In this document: piece by piece, positions 8,901 through 17,858 of the stretch
Layout: each line of letters starts with the position of its first letter
Position numbering within the stretch: position 1 is the first letter of the stretch
Assembly (NCBI GenBank): GCA_013813765.1
Contig: JACCRC010000311.1
Location: forward strand, 1 to 49,563
DNA: 49,563 nt
Direction of reading: 5' to 3'
Source: Deltaproteobacteria bacterium
GTDB lineage: Bacteria > Myxococcota_A > Polyangia > Haliangiales > Haliangiaceae
Notes under the pieces: generated by a model
Databases searched by the model: none
What the model was told of the DNA's origin: nothing
The model's input: the letters and a program-made list of their open reading frames with translations, nothing else
Position numbers and translations under genes: made by a program

Positions 8901-9280
8901 ATCATCGTCACCGTCAGCCGCGCGCCCTTCTCGCGGCCGACCTCGACGTTCTTGCCCTTCGCGATGACCGACTCGAAGCTGACCGAGTGCTCGACGGTCT
9001 TCGAGCGCAGCTTCCACATCGCACCGAGGCGCACTCCGCTGGCAGAGTCGCGCGGACAGAGCTTGATCTCGTCGAACCGATCGCCGGCGCGATCCTCGAG
9101 CGAGCCACAGGTGTCGGCGAGCAGCGTGATCTCGAACGTACGGAGCTCGGAGCCATCGGTGACGACGACCTTGAACTTCAGGGGGGTGAGCGGCGTGGCG
9201 GGTTTTGCCGGAGTGTTCGCGAGGGCGGGCCCGCACAGCAGGGTGATGAGGGCGGCGGAGGAGAGCAGCGTCTTCAGCAT
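8897..9280 (-). CDS. Small exported protein of unknown function
   Basis: The 127-residue protein starts at ATG 9280 with a clear signal peptide (MLKTLLSSAALITLLCGPALA, then NTPAKP). The mature part is a small beta-rich domain with two cysteines (ADTCGSL and KLCPRD) that could form a disulfide. The frame extends upstream to 9406, but that extra part is Arg/Ser-rich and unlike a leader. It lies 61 bp downstream of the beta-lactamase-like gene on the same strand and may be cotranscribed. The family is not recognised. Confidence 0.65.
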   Translation of the reverse strand: MLKTLLSSAALITLLCGPALANTPAKPATPLTPLKFKVVVTDGSELRTFEITLLADTCGSLEDRAGDRFDEIKLCPRDSASGVRLGAMWKLRSKTVEHSVSFESVIAKGKNVEVGREKGARLTVTMI

Positions 9281-9341
9281 GCGTGCTGGTTCAGCAACGC
9301 GCGGGCCATGGGGTAAGTGCGTGAACGTGCGCGACCGGGAG

Positions 9342-10412
9342 TCACTCGGGTGACAGCGTGTCGATCGCCGCATCGTTGACGCCGCGTCGGAGTGCCTTGA
9401 TGGCATCGGGGCTGTCGCCGAACCGGGTGGGGTGCACGCGGTTCGTGAGCAGCGTCACCCAGCGGCGGCGCGGCAGGTCGAGCCAGAGCGAGACGCCGGT
9501 GAAGCCGAGGTGACCGGCGGAGTGAGCGCGAGGCCAGCGATCGCCGGCGTGCGAGATGCCGGGCGTGCGCGATGGCGTGTCCCAGCCGAGGCGCCACGAT
9601 GCGCCGGGGACCGCGGACTCGTCGAGGAAGCGGTTCACGATCTCGGTCTTGAGGCGGCCGCGTGGGGTGCCCGAGGCCGTGTCGAGGATCGCGCTCGCAA
9701 ACGCGGAGACGTCGTCGAGCCGCGCGAACAGACCGGCGTGACCGCAGACGCGGCCGCCGTACCACGCGTTCTCGTCGTGGACCTCGCCCTGAACAACGCC
9801 GCGCACGTCCTGTTCGGTCGCGACCGAGAGCTCGGGCTCGGCGCCGTAGCGCGCGCCGATCGAGAGAGGATCACCGACGAGCGTGGCGAACGCCTGCTCG
9901 AGCGGGAGGTTCGAAGCGCGCTCGACGATCGCGCCGAGGATGATGTAGCCGAGGTCCGAGTAGACGCACGTCTTCCCGGGCTCGAGCGCGGGGACGGCCG
10001 CGGCCATGTCGACGAGCGCGGCACGCGGGTCAGCGGGCGGGTTCGCGCGGAGCTCCTTGAAGAACTCGACGTGCGCGGCACAGCCGGCACCGTGACCGAG
10101 GAGCTGATGAACGGTTCCCGTGGATGAGGCGAGAGGGAGGAAGCTGCGGATCGGCGCATCGAGATCGAGCGCGCCTTCGCCGACGAGCACCATCGCGCAC
10201 GCGACGGTCGCCATCGGCTTGGTCAACGATGCGACATCGAACCACGTGTGTTCGTCGACGGGACGGCCCGGTGAGGGCACGCGCCGCGTGGTGCCGCGGA
10301 ACATGCGCTCGACCTCGCGCCCGTTGTCGCCGATCGAGAGCGCGGCGCCTGAACCGATGCCCCGTGCGAACATCTCGTCGACGAGAACTGCGATTTCCTC
10401 CACGATTCGCAT
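9342..10412 (-). CDS. Serine beta-lactamase-like hydrolase
   Basis: The 356-residue protein has the class C beta-lactamase / penicillin-binding-protein-like motifs. SLTK at residues 62-65 gives the nucleophile and lysine, YSD at 151-153 stands where YxN is usual, and a C-terminal HLGFTGVSLWLD replaces the KTG block. The usual 'LL.H.SG' segment reads LLGHGAG. Members are esterases, D-aminopeptidases or true beta-lactamases, so the substrate is unknown. No signal peptide is evident, which argues for a cytoplasmic esterase. ATG 10412 is given, but a TACGAT -10 overlaps it, and a GTG at 10403 in the same frame would fit a leaderless start better. Confidence 0.88.
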   Translation of the reverse strand: MRIVEEIAVLVDEMFARGIGSGAALSIGDNGREVERMFRGTTRRVPSPGRPVDEHTWFDVASLTKPMATVACAMVLVGEGALDLDAPIRSFLPLASSTGTVHQLLGHGAGCAAHVEFFKELRANPPADPRAALVDMAAAVPALEPGKTCVYSDLGYIILGAIVERASNLPLEQAFATLVGDPLSIGARYGAEPELSVATEQDVRGVVQGEVHDENAWYGGRVCGHAGLFARLDDVSAFASAILDTASGTPRGRLKTEIVNRFLDESAVPGASWRLGWDTPSRTPGISHAGDRWPRAHSAGHLGFTGVSLWLDLPRRRWVTLLTNRVHPTRFGDSPDAIKALRRGVNDAAIDTLSPE

Positions 10413-10416
10413 CGTA
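10411..10416 (-). promoter_or_regulatory. Possible -10 TACGAT for the hydrolase
   Basis: On the minus strand TACGAT overlaps the annotated ATG and ends 7 nt before an in-frame GTG at 10403. Confidence 0.35.
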
Positions 10417-10434
10417 CTTGCCGACGACGAGCCG

Positions 10435-10443
10435 TGGTAGATT
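10435..10443 (+). promoter_or_regulatory. Extended -10 TGGTAGATT
   Basis: TGg plus TAGATT ends 9 nt before the GTG at 10453, which has no Shine-Dalgarno sequence. CTTGCC at 10417-10422 is a poor, close-spaced -35. Confidence 0.6.
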
Positions 10444-10452
10444 TGGCCTCGC

Positions 10453-12495
10453 GTGACGCGTTACGAGCTGCTCGATCGTATCGGCGTCGGCGGCATGGCT
10501 GAGATCTTCCGTGGCAAGGCCGTGGCCGCGGGTGGGTTCGAGAAGCCGGTCGCGATCAAGCGCATCCTGCCGCACCTCTCGCAGGACAAGCGGTTCGTGG
10601 AGTTGCTGATCGCCGAGGCGAAGATCTTGAGCTTGCTCAAGCATCGCAACATCGTCCAGATCTTCGACGTCGGTCTTGGTGATGACGGCCAGTACTTCCT
10701 GGTGATGGAGTACGTCGACGGCAAGGACCTCGGCGCCGTACAGAAGGCGAACGAGACCAAACGGAAGCGGTTGCCGTTCGATCTCGCGCTGCACATCGGC
10801 GCGGAGCTCTGCGAGGCGCTCGAGCACGCGCACTCGGCGAAGGCTCCGGATGGCAAGCCGATGTCGCTCGTGCACCGCGACGTGTCGCCGTCGAACGTGC
10901 TGCTGTCGCGCGCGGGCGAGGTCAAGCTCACCGACTTCGGCATCGCGAAGCGCGCGGAGGCGGAGCAGACGGGGACCGGCGGCGTGCGCGGAAAGTTCGC
11001 GTACATCTCGCCGGAGCAGGCGCGCAACGAGCACATCGAGCCGCGATCGGACGTGTTCTCCGTCGCGATCCTGATCTGGGAGCTCGTCACGAACCGGCGA
11101 CTGTTCTCGGGGCTCGGTGATCTCGAGGCGCTGCGCGCAGTGCGCGAGGCGCAGGTGCAGCGGCCGAGTGAAGTGGATGCGCGGCTGTCGGGAGACATCG
11201 ACAAGATCCTGATGGCGGCGCTGTCGCGAGATCCGAAGCGTCGCCCGACGGCGGGCCAGTTCGGGCAACAGCTGACGACATTGCGCTACTCGCTCGAGGC
11301 CACGCTCGGCGATCCGGCGACGGAGCTCGGCAAGATCATCGATCAGGCGGAGCAAGTCGCGCGAGAGAGTCAGCAGCTGATCGCGCAGCAGCTGCGGCAG
11401 TCGTCGTCGATGTCGCCGTTGCCGTTCGAGCACTCCGAGCCGAGCGGCAACGAGCACACGGTGATCCGGATCCGCACCGCAGACGTGTTCTCGCAGAAGG
11501 ACAAGGACGGCCGCGCGATGGCAGCGGCGCGGCAGGTCATCAATCAGTTCGAGGAAGACGAGACCAAGCAAGCGCAGCTCACGGGCGATCAGCTGAAGCT
11601 GCTCCGCGGATCGCGGCGCGACTCGAGCCAGCTCGCAGCGCCACCCGCGCCGCGCAGCAAGCGCGGAACCGACGAGCCCACGACCGCGCGCGCGCCACTG
11701 CACAGCGAGGAGGTCTCGACGATCGCGGGGCGCGGCATGCCGAAGGGCATGACCCCGGGCGGCTTCGATGACGGGGAGGAAGCGACGCGGCTGGTCGCAC
11801 CGACGAGCCGTCGCACGCCGGCGCCCGAACGCGTGAAGCCGCGCGGCGCGACGGTGCCGCCGCCTCTCCCGGGAATGACGCAGCCCAAGCCGCGGCCGCG
11901 CGCCGATCCGAATCCGCCGCTCGGCGAGCTGCCGAGCACCGTGCACCAGCGCAACCCGCGCCTGCAGTCGATCGGTGGTCCGCCGAGCATGCCGGGTGGG
12001 CCGCCGGCGATGCCGCCGGAGATCGCGCCGCCACCGACGGGGTTCGAGGAGCAAGCACCGGTGCCGGGCACGATGCACATCCGCAGCGGGCAGACCGGCC
12101 TGCCTGCACCGCAGCAGCCGGCGATGCAGCCGCTGCCGATGCAACCGCCGGTGCTGCAGCCACCGACGATGGGCCAGGTGCAGCCCGGCGTGATCCGCAC
12201 GCCGCAGCCGGGGCAGCTTCTGCAGCAGCCGATGCTGCCGCCGCCGATGCAGAACCCGATGCAGCCGATGCAGGCGCGCGTGACGCCGCAGCCACTACCG
12301 CAGCAGCAGAATCCATACGGCATGTGGGGCGGTCCGCAGCAGCAACAGCAGCCGATGCAGCAGCATCACTCGGCGCCGCCGACCTCCCCGGGTCCGAACC
12401 GCAAGAGCGCGCTCCAGCCGTGGATGCTGGTGGTGGGCGCCCTCGTGATGGCGGTCCTGGCGTTCGCGATCACGCGCGCATTCATCAGCGGCTGA
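10453..12495 (+). CDS. Membrane-anchored Ser/Thr protein kinase
   Basis: The protein has 680 residues. The Hanks-type kinase domain (about 1-275) has all active-site elements: glycine loop IGVGGMAEIFRG, Lys36, the HRDVSPSN loop with Asp143 and Asn148, and DFG with Asp161, followed by a YISPEQARN P+1 segment. A long cytoplasmic linker (about 300-650) follows, rich in Pro, Gln and Met with many PMQ-type repeats. A single transmembrane helix ends the protein (WMLVVGALVMAVLAFAIT), leaving only a few residues outside, so it has essentially no external sensor domain. It lies 98 bp upstream of an ECF sigma factor on the same strand. A regulatory link is plausible, since some ECF factors are activated by such kinases, but this is inference. 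Confidence 0.95.
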   Translation: MTRYELLDRIGVGGMAEIFRGKAVAAGGFEKPVAIKRILPHLSQDKRFVELLIAEAKILSLLKHRNIVQIFDVGLGDDGQYFLVMEYVDGKDLGAVQKANETKRKRLPFDLALHIGAELCEALEHAHSAKAPDGKPMSLVHRDVSPSNVLLSRAGEVKLTDFGIAKRAEAEQTGTGGVRGKFAYISPEQARNEHIEPRSDVFSVAILIWELVTNRRLFSGLGDLEALRAVREAQVQRPSEVDARLSGDIDKILMAALSRDPKRRPTAGQFGQQLTTLRYSLEATLGDPATELGKIIDQAEQVARESQQLIAQQLRQSSSMSPLPFEHSEPSGNEHTVIRIRTADVFSQKDKDGRAMAAARQVINQFEEDETKQAQLTGDQLKLLRGSRRDSSQLAAPPAPRSKRGTDEPTTARAPLHSEEVSTIAGRGMPKGMTPGGFDDGEEATRLVAPTSRRTPAPERVKPRGATVPPPLPGMTQPKPRPRADPNPPLGELPSTVHQRNPRLQSIGGPPSMPGGPPAMPPEIAPPPTGFEEQAPVPGTMHIRSGQTGLPAPQQPAMQPLPMQPPVLQPPTMGQVQPGVIRTPQPGQLLQQPMLPPPMQNPMQPMQARVTPQPLPQQQNPYGMWGGPQQQQQPMQQHHSAPPTSPGPNRKSALQPWMLVVGALVMAVLAFAITRAFISG

Positions 12496-12520
12496 ACACC
12501 TACACGGTTGCGAATCGGCG

Positions 12521-12542
12521 GATTTCACGGGGTTGTGAAATC
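12521..12542. promoter_or_regulatory. Perfect 8-bp inverted repeat upstream of ECF sigma gene
   Basis: GATTTCAC, six spacer bases, GTGAAATC. It is directly followed by GTATCGA, which could serve as a -10. The position and symmetry fit a dimeric repressor or activator operator. No T-run follows it. Confidence 0.5.
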
Positions 12543-12593
12543 GTATCGATCGTCGGTCACGGACTGACGTTTGGACCGCACGTGGAGGATGCA

Positions 12594-13145
12594 ATGGAGG
12601 CAGTCGCCGTCTTGGAACCCGCCGATCCGATCGCTGCGCTCGTCCAGGAAGGACGTCACCGCGATGCGCTGGTGGCGTGCGCCGAGACGCACGGCGCGAT
12701 CCTCGGCCGTCTGTGCATGGCGCTGCTCGGCTCGCAGGCCGATGCCGACGAGGCAGCGCAGGAGACGCTCCTGCGCGCGCATCGCGGCATGGCGGGTTAC
12801 CGCGCCGAGGGCTCGGTCAAGGCATGGCTCTGCGGCATCGCGCGCCACGTCTGTGCGCACATGCTCGAGACCCGCCGCAAGCAGCGCGAGCTTCTCGAGG
12901 TCGTGCCGTCGAGTGAAGGCGCAACCGACATCTTCGCGCAGCGCCGCCGATCGCGCGCCGTGCGAGAGGCGCTCGCGAAGCTGAAGCCCTCCGAGCGCGA
13001 GGCACTGGTTCTCCGCTACGTCGCCGATCTCAGCCATCGCGAGATCGCCGCGGCCTGCAACCTCGACGAACCCACCGCGCGCAAGCGGATCAGCCGCGCG
13101 CTCGCCCGTCTTCGCACCGTGATGCCCGATCAGGAGATCGAATGA
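12594..13145 (+). CDS. ECF-type RNA polymerase sigma factor
   Basis: The 183-residue protein has a sigma-2 region (about 20-85; DADEAAQETLLRAHRGMAGY, then KAWLCGIARHVCAHMLETRR). Its sigma-4 region (about 118-172) has LKPSEREALVLRYVADLSH and a helix-turn-helix, REIAAACNLDEPTARKRISR. The start at ATG 12594 is chosen because GGAGG lies at 12584-12588 with 5-nt spacing, one of the few clear ribosome binding sites in the window. The stop overlaps the anti-sigma gene by 4 bp (ATGA). It should direct RNA polymerase to a specific envelope regulon and probably its own operon. Confidence 0.93.
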   Translation: MEAVAVLEPADPIAALVQEGRHRDALVACAETHGAILGRLCMALLGSQADADEAAQETLLRAHRGMAGYRAEGSVKAWLCGIARHVCAHMLETRRKQRELLEVVPSSEGATDIFAQRRRSRAVREALAKLKPSEREALVLRYVADLSHREIAAACNLDEPTARKRISRALARLRTVMPDQEIE

Positions 13146-16100
13146 TGTCCACCTGCAATGAAGTCAACGACGAGCTCGCCGATCTGGTGGCGGGAGATTC
13201 GGGCGCGATCGCCCGTCATGCCGAGCACCTCGCGAGCTGCGATGCGTGCCGCGATGCGCGCCACGAAGCATCGGAGCTGGTCGGCCTCGTCGGCCAGGCC
13301 GGTTCCGATCACGCGGTGCCAGGCGATCTGAAGGCGAAGCTCCTCGCCGCACTCGATGCCGAGCGCGCGGCGAAGGTGGAGGAGAAGAAGCCGCCCGAGG
13401 CCAAGCCCGCACCGAAGCAGGCGGTGGAAGAGGTCACGCCGATCCGTCGCGTGTCGCGGTTCTCGCCGAAGTTCCTCGTGTGGGCTGGTGCTGCAGCGGC
13501 GACGATCGTCGGCGGCGTCGGCATCTGGAAGCTGAAGCAGACCGACGACGTGCCGGTGGTTGCATCGAAGCCGACCTGGAACGAAGGCGAGATCGGCAAG
13601 GTCGGGACGGTCGCGCGCGCCGCGACCGATGGCGCGTCGGGCGTGCAGATCAAGGTCGGCAGCGAATGGCGCCCGCTCGCGAAGGGCGCAGTGCTGGTGA
13701 ACGGCGCGACGGTGAAGACCGACGAGCGCACGCGCGTGAGCCTCCACATGGCGGATGGCACGGTGCTCGTGCTCGACCACGGCACCGAGCTCGCGTTCGC
13801 TCCGAAGCAGCCGCGGCAGATCACGATGACGGCCGGCCGTGTGGCCGCCGACATCGCACACGTCGAGGGCGGCACGTCGGCGATCGAGACTCCGGCCGGC
13901 AAGGTCGAGGTCCTCGGCACGAAGTTCGTGCTGACCGCGACCGACACGCTCACCTCGGTGCAGGTCGTGCGCGGTACGGTCGCGCTGACGTCCACGTCGG
14001 GCACGAAGGACCAGGTCCACGCCGGCGAAGAAGGCGTGATCGATCGCGGTGCGCTCACCGTGGGCTCGGCGCCGTCGCTCTCGAAGGAGCTGTCGTGGTC
14101 CGAGCTCGAGCAGCCCGCCGTCGCGAAGGACGATCAGTCCGTCGCGGGCCTCGGCTCGCTGCGCGCGTACAAGCCCGGCGAGAAGCGCGACCGCGACTGG
14201 AACCTCGCACTCGCGAAGCACGACGTGAAGGTCCGCATCGTCGGACCGATCGCGCGCACCGAGATCACCGAGACGTTCCGCAACGACAGCGCCGAGACGC
14301 TCGAGGGCGTCTACAAGTTCCCGCTGCCCGCCGACGCGCAGATCGACGGCCTGCAGCTCGACATGGACGGCGGCTTCATCGAGGGTGCGTTCATCGACAA
14401 GACGCGCGCCGCGAAGATCTGGCAGGGCGTGATCGACAAGGCGACGCCGGTGCAGATCGCACGGCCGTCCGAGGAGATCATCTGGGTGCCGGGCCGCTGG
14501 AAGGATCCGGCGCTGCTCGACTGGAAGCGCGGCGGCCGGTTCGAGCTCAAGGTCTATCCGATCCCCGCGAAGGGCGCGCGCACCATCAAGCTGTCGTACA
14601 CGCAGGTCGTCACGCCGCGCGGTCCGTTCCGCCAGTACATCTATCCGCTCGCGCACTCGACCGATGGATCGACCGTCGCCGACAACTTCTCCGTCGATGT
14701 CGAGGTCCGTGGCTCTGCGCCGGGCATGGTCCGCGCGCACGGCTACCAGATGACCGCCGATGCCAAGCGCCCCGAGGTCAACGCGCTCACGTTCGCGCAG
14801 GGCGGCTTCGTGCCGCGCGGCGACCTCGTGATCGACTACCGCGCCGCCGATGGAGATGCGGAGCTCCGTGCGTGGACGTTCGCCGGCGGCGTGGCCGTCG
14901 GTCCCGACGAGAAGCTCGCCGCGACGAAGAACGTCGGCATCGACCCGAAGGTGGTCGAGGCGCAGCGCACGGTCGCCGCCGATGCGCGCCCGACCGCGGT
15001 GCTCGCACTCCGCCCGCAGCTTCCGCGCTGGCGCGAGACCAAGCCGCGTGACTTCGTGATCGTCGTCGACTCCAGTCAGTCGATGGTCGGCGAGCGGTTC
15101 ACCCGCGCCGGCGAGCTCGCGCTCGCGATGATCGATCAGATGGATCGCCGCGACCGGTTCAGCGTCGCTGCGTGCGACACCGAGTGCTCGCGCCTCGGCG
15201 ACATGCGCGCGCCCTCCCCGGCCGCACAGACCGATACGAAGCGCTGGCTCGCGGCGCAGACGCCCGCGGGTGCGAGCGACCTGGTCTCCGCGATCCGCAG
15301 CGCCGCGCAGTTCTCGACCGGCGAGGACCGCGAGAAGTGGGTGCTGTTCATCGGTGATGGCTTCGCGTCGACCGGCTTCCGCAAGCCCGGCGATGTCGAG
15401 AAGGCGCTCGCGAGCACCGCGGCCGCCGGCGTGCAGGTCACGACGATCGGCATCGGCGGCGACGCGGATGTCGCGCTGCTCTCGGCCGCAGCACGCGGCG
15501 GTGGCGGCGCGTTCCTCGCGTGGCTACCGGGTCAGTCCGTCAGCATCGCGGCGATCGCCGCGCTCGAGTCTGCGAACGGTGCGTCGCTCCGCGATGCAGT
15601 GGTCGAGCTGCCCGCGGGCCTCGTCGATGTGGCACCGACGGTACTACCGACGATCCGCAACGGCGAGGAAGTTCTGCTCGCCGCCCGCATGGGCGCCGAC
15701 GTGAAGGGAGACGTCATCATCCGCGGCAAGGTCGGCGGCAAGCCGTTCGAGCAGAAGTATCCGCTCGACCTCAAGGTGTCGTCGGCCGCGGGCAATGGCT
15801 TCGTGCCGCGCCTGTGGGCGACGCTCGCGATCGAGCAGCTCGAGCGCCGTGGTGAAGGTGACACGCGTACGAAGATCGTCGCGCTGTCGCAGGCGTTCGG
15901 CGTGATGTCGCGCGAGACCTCGCTGCTCGTGCTCGAGTCGCAGGCGATGTTCGACGCGTTCGGCGTCGACCGCAGCCAGCCGACCGCGAAGTGGACAGGT
16001 GAGGACTCGCTCGACGAGGTCGTGACCGCCGGCACGATTCCGGTGGCGACGCCCGAGCCGGCGAAGGACCTGGCGCAGGCCGAGGCGAAGTCGGCGAAGG

Positions 16101-17536
16101 CGTCCGAGAAGAACGACGACGCGAGCGATAAGGCTCCGACCACCGCGACGACGCGTCCCGCGCCGGCGAAGAAGCCCGCGTCGAACACCGCCGGCGAGGA
16201 CGAGACCGGAGGCGTCCTCGGCAACACCGGGATGGGCAAGGGCGCCGGTGGCCGCGCGCAGATGGATCCGTTCGCCGCCGACATGCGCTCGCGCGGGATG
16301 GTCGCGATGCGCCGCACGTGGGTGCGCGTTCCGTCGGTCACCGCGTACGACGGTGTCAGCGACGGTATCAAGAAGGCGGTCGCGAACGCCGAGGCCGCGC
16401 TCGCGAAGAGCCCCGACAGCCGCGAGAAGCACCGCGCGCTCGTCCAGGCGCTCGCGTACGCCGGCGAGCTCGACCGCGCACGCGAGATCGCGGCGAAGTG
16501 GCTCGAGCGCGACAAGCTCGATCCGCAGGCGCTCGGCTACACCGCCGACCTCCTCGGCCGCGATGGCCAGCGCGAGCTCGGCCTTCGCACGCTCGCCGGC
16601 CTCGTCGATCTCGACGCGGATCGACCCGTGCTCCACGAGCGCATGGTCCGCGCGTACGAGACCGCCGGCCGCCTCTCGCAGGCGTGCTCGCACCGCATCG
16701 CGCTCACCGCGCTGTCGCCGAAGGACTTCGCGGTCGCCGGCAACGCGCTGCGCTGCCTCCGCTCGATCGGCCGCGATGCCGACGCGCAGCTCGTGGCGGC
16801 GGGCCTCCCCGACGACGCCGCACGCGCCACCGCGGAGAAGACCGCGACGGTCGCCGCGGTGCAGCCGAAGCTCGCCGGTGACCTCGTCGTCAACGCGAAG
16901 TGGACCGGTGGCACCGACCTCGACCTCTCGATCGTCACGCCGAACGGCGAGCGCGTGTCGTGGATGGGAGGCCGCGCCGATGCCAACGTCGGTGACGCCG
17001 CATCGACCGAGAAGGAGCTGCTGTCGCTGAGGTCGATCAAGCGCGGCAACTACCTGATCGAGATCACGCGCGGCACCTCGTCGACCGGTCCGATCCGCGG
17101 CTCGCTCGACGTCACCGTGCTCGGCACGAAGAAGACGGTGCCGTTCGAGCTCCTCGGCTCGCGCGCGGTCGTCGCCCGCCTCGCGATCTCGCTCGAGGAG
17201 CGCCTCGAGCAGGTCTTTGACAACGGCGGCATGGTCCCGACGAACCCGCAGGTCCGCATCGGCTCGATCGGGGACGCCAGCGCGAACCGCGTCATCCGCT
17301 CGCGCATGGGCGTGTTCCGCGCGTGCTACCAGCGCGAGCTGCAGAGCAACCCGGGCGCGCAGGGCCGCCTGATGGCGACGATCGACATCGACGAGAGCGG
17401 CATGGTCACGAACGTTGGCCTCGACGGCAACGCGCTCGACATGACCGGCACGTGCATCAACCGGAACCTGCGAGCGCTGCGGTTCCAGTCCGGCAAGGAG
17501 CAGACGCTGCGCGTGCCGTTCATCTTCACGCTGTAG
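13142..17536 (+). CDS. Anti-sigma / FecR / VIT / vWA / AgmX-type fusion protein
   Basis: The 1464-residue protein is translationally coupled to the sigma gene. In order: a zinc anti-sigma motif with Cys5, His29, Cys33 and Cys36 (HxxxCxxC); a transmembrane helix at about 110-129; a FecR domain at about 175-305 (AGKVEVLGTKFVLTATDT); a VIT domain at about 340-475; a vWA domain from about 635 with the MIDAS motif DSSQS; and an Ala/Lys-rich linker near 980-1050. TPR-like helices at about 1090-1220 and a DUF2135/YfaP-like segment (DLDLSIVTPNGE) near 1250 follow. It ends with an AgmX/PglI-type C-terminal domain from about 1373 (FRACYQREL, GRLMATIDIDESG). The N-terminus should hold the sigma factor in the cytoplasm while the rest senses in the periplasm. 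This is far longer than ordinary anti-sigma factors. Confidence 0.88.
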   Translation: MMSTCNEVNDELADLVAGDSGAIARHAEHLASCDACRDARHEASELVGLVGQAGSDHAVPGDLKAKLLAALDAERAAKVEEKKPPEAKPAPKQAVEEVTPIRRVSRFSPKFLVWAGAAAATIVGGVGIWKLKQTDDVPVVASKPTWNEGEIGKVGTVARAATDGASGVQIKVGSEWRPLAKGAVLVNGATVKTDERTRVSLHMADGTVLVLDHGTELAFAPKQPRQITMTAGRVAADIAHVEGGTSAIETPAGKVEVLGTKFVLTATDTLTSVQVVRGTVALTSTSGTKDQVHAGEEGVIDRGALTVGSAPSLSKELSWSELEQPAVAKDDQSVAGLGSLRAYKPGEKRDRDWNLALAKHDVKVRIVGPIARTEITETFRNDSAETLEGVYKFPLPADAQIDGLQLDMDGGFIEGAFIDKTRAAKIWQGVIDKATPVQIARPSEEIIWVPGRWKDPALLDWKRGGRFELKVYPIPAKGARTIKLSYTQVVTPRGPFRQYIYPLAHSTDGSTVADNFSVDVEVRGSAPGMVRAHGYQMTADAKRPEVNALTFAQGGFVPRGDLVIDYRAADGDAELRAWTFAGGVAVGPDEKLAATKNVGIDPKVVEAQRTVAADARPTAVLALRPQLPRWRETKPRDFVIVVDSSQSMVGERFTRAGELALAMIDQMDRRDRFSVAACDTECSRLGDMRAPSPAAQTDTKRWLAAQTPAGASDLVSAIRSAAQFSTGEDREKWVLFIGDGFASTGFRKPGDVEKALASTAAAGVQVTTIGIGGDADVALLSAAARGGGGAFLAWLPGQSVSIAAIAALESANGASLRDAVVELPAGLVDVAPTVLPTIRNGEEVLLAARMGADVKGDVIIRGKVGGKPFEQKYPLDLKVSSAAGNGFVPRLWATLAIEQLERRGEGDTRTKIVALSQAFGVMSRETSLLVLESQAMFDAFGVDRSQPTAKWTGEDSLDEVVTAGTIPVATPEPAKDLAQAEAKSAKASEKNDDASDKAPTTATTRPAPAKKPASNTAGEDETGGVLGNTGMGKGAGGRAQMDPFAADMRSRGMVAMRRTWVRVPSVTAYDGVSDGIKKAVANAEAALAKSPDSREKHRALVQALAYAGELDRAREIAAKWLERDKLDPQALGYTADLLGRDGQRELGLRTLAGLVDLDADRPVLHERMVRAYETAGRLSQACSHRIALTALSPKDFAVAGNALRCLRSIGRDADAQLVAAGLPDDAARATAEKTATVAAVQPKLAGDLVVNAKWTGGTDLDLSIVTPNGERVSWMGGRADANVGDAASTEKELLSLRSIKRGNYLIEITRGTSSTGPIRGSLDVTVLGTKKTVPFELLGSRAVVARLAISLEERLEQVFDNGGMVPTNPQVRIGSIGDASANRVIRSRMGVFRACYQRELQSNPGAQGRLMATIDIDESGMVTNVGLDGNALDMTGTCINRNLRALRFQSGKEQTLRVPFIFTL

Positions 17537-17544
17537 AAAAGCGC

Positions 17545-17550
17545 TATGGT
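17545..17550 (+). promoter_or_regulatory. -10 TATGGT
   Basis: TATGGT ends 8 nt before the ATG at 17559. It lies right after the upstream stop codon. Confidence 0.5.
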
Positions 17551-17558
17551 CACCCGCG

Positions 17559-17858
17559 ATGGCGGACGACCAGGAAGCCGAGCTCGCGGCGCTGATCCGC
17601 AAGAAGTGGCGCGTCGGCGGCGTGCTCACCGCCATCATGATGGCCGCGTACTTCGGCTTCATCTTGCTCGTCGCGTTCGGGAAGGACACGGCGGGCACGC
17701 TGCTCGCGGATGATCGGATCAGCGTCGGCATCGTCCTCGGCGCCGTCGTCATCCTGATCGCACCGATCCTCACCGCGATCTACGTGCGGTGGGCGAACCA
17801 CCAGCACGACCCGCCGATGGCGAAGCTGCGCAGCGACCGGAAGAAGCAGCAGCCGTGA
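17559..17858 (+). CDS. DUF485 membrane protein (YjcH-like)
   Basis: The 99-residue protein has two hydrophobic helices (about 22-45 and 55-78) and ends in ILTAIYVRWANHQHD. This matches DUF485 proteins, which end in a 'YVr.AN..fD' motif. Such genes usually sit just before acetate/carboxylate symporters of the ActP type, as here. The stop overlaps the symporter GTG by 4 bp (GTGA). It is presumably a small accessory subunit of the transporter in the inner membrane, with no known biochemical activity. Confidence 0.88.
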   Translation: MADDQEAELAALIRKKWRVGGVLTAIMMAAYFGFILLVAFGKDTAGTLLADDRISVGIVLGAVVILIAPILTAIYVRWANHQHDPPMAKLRSDRKKQQP

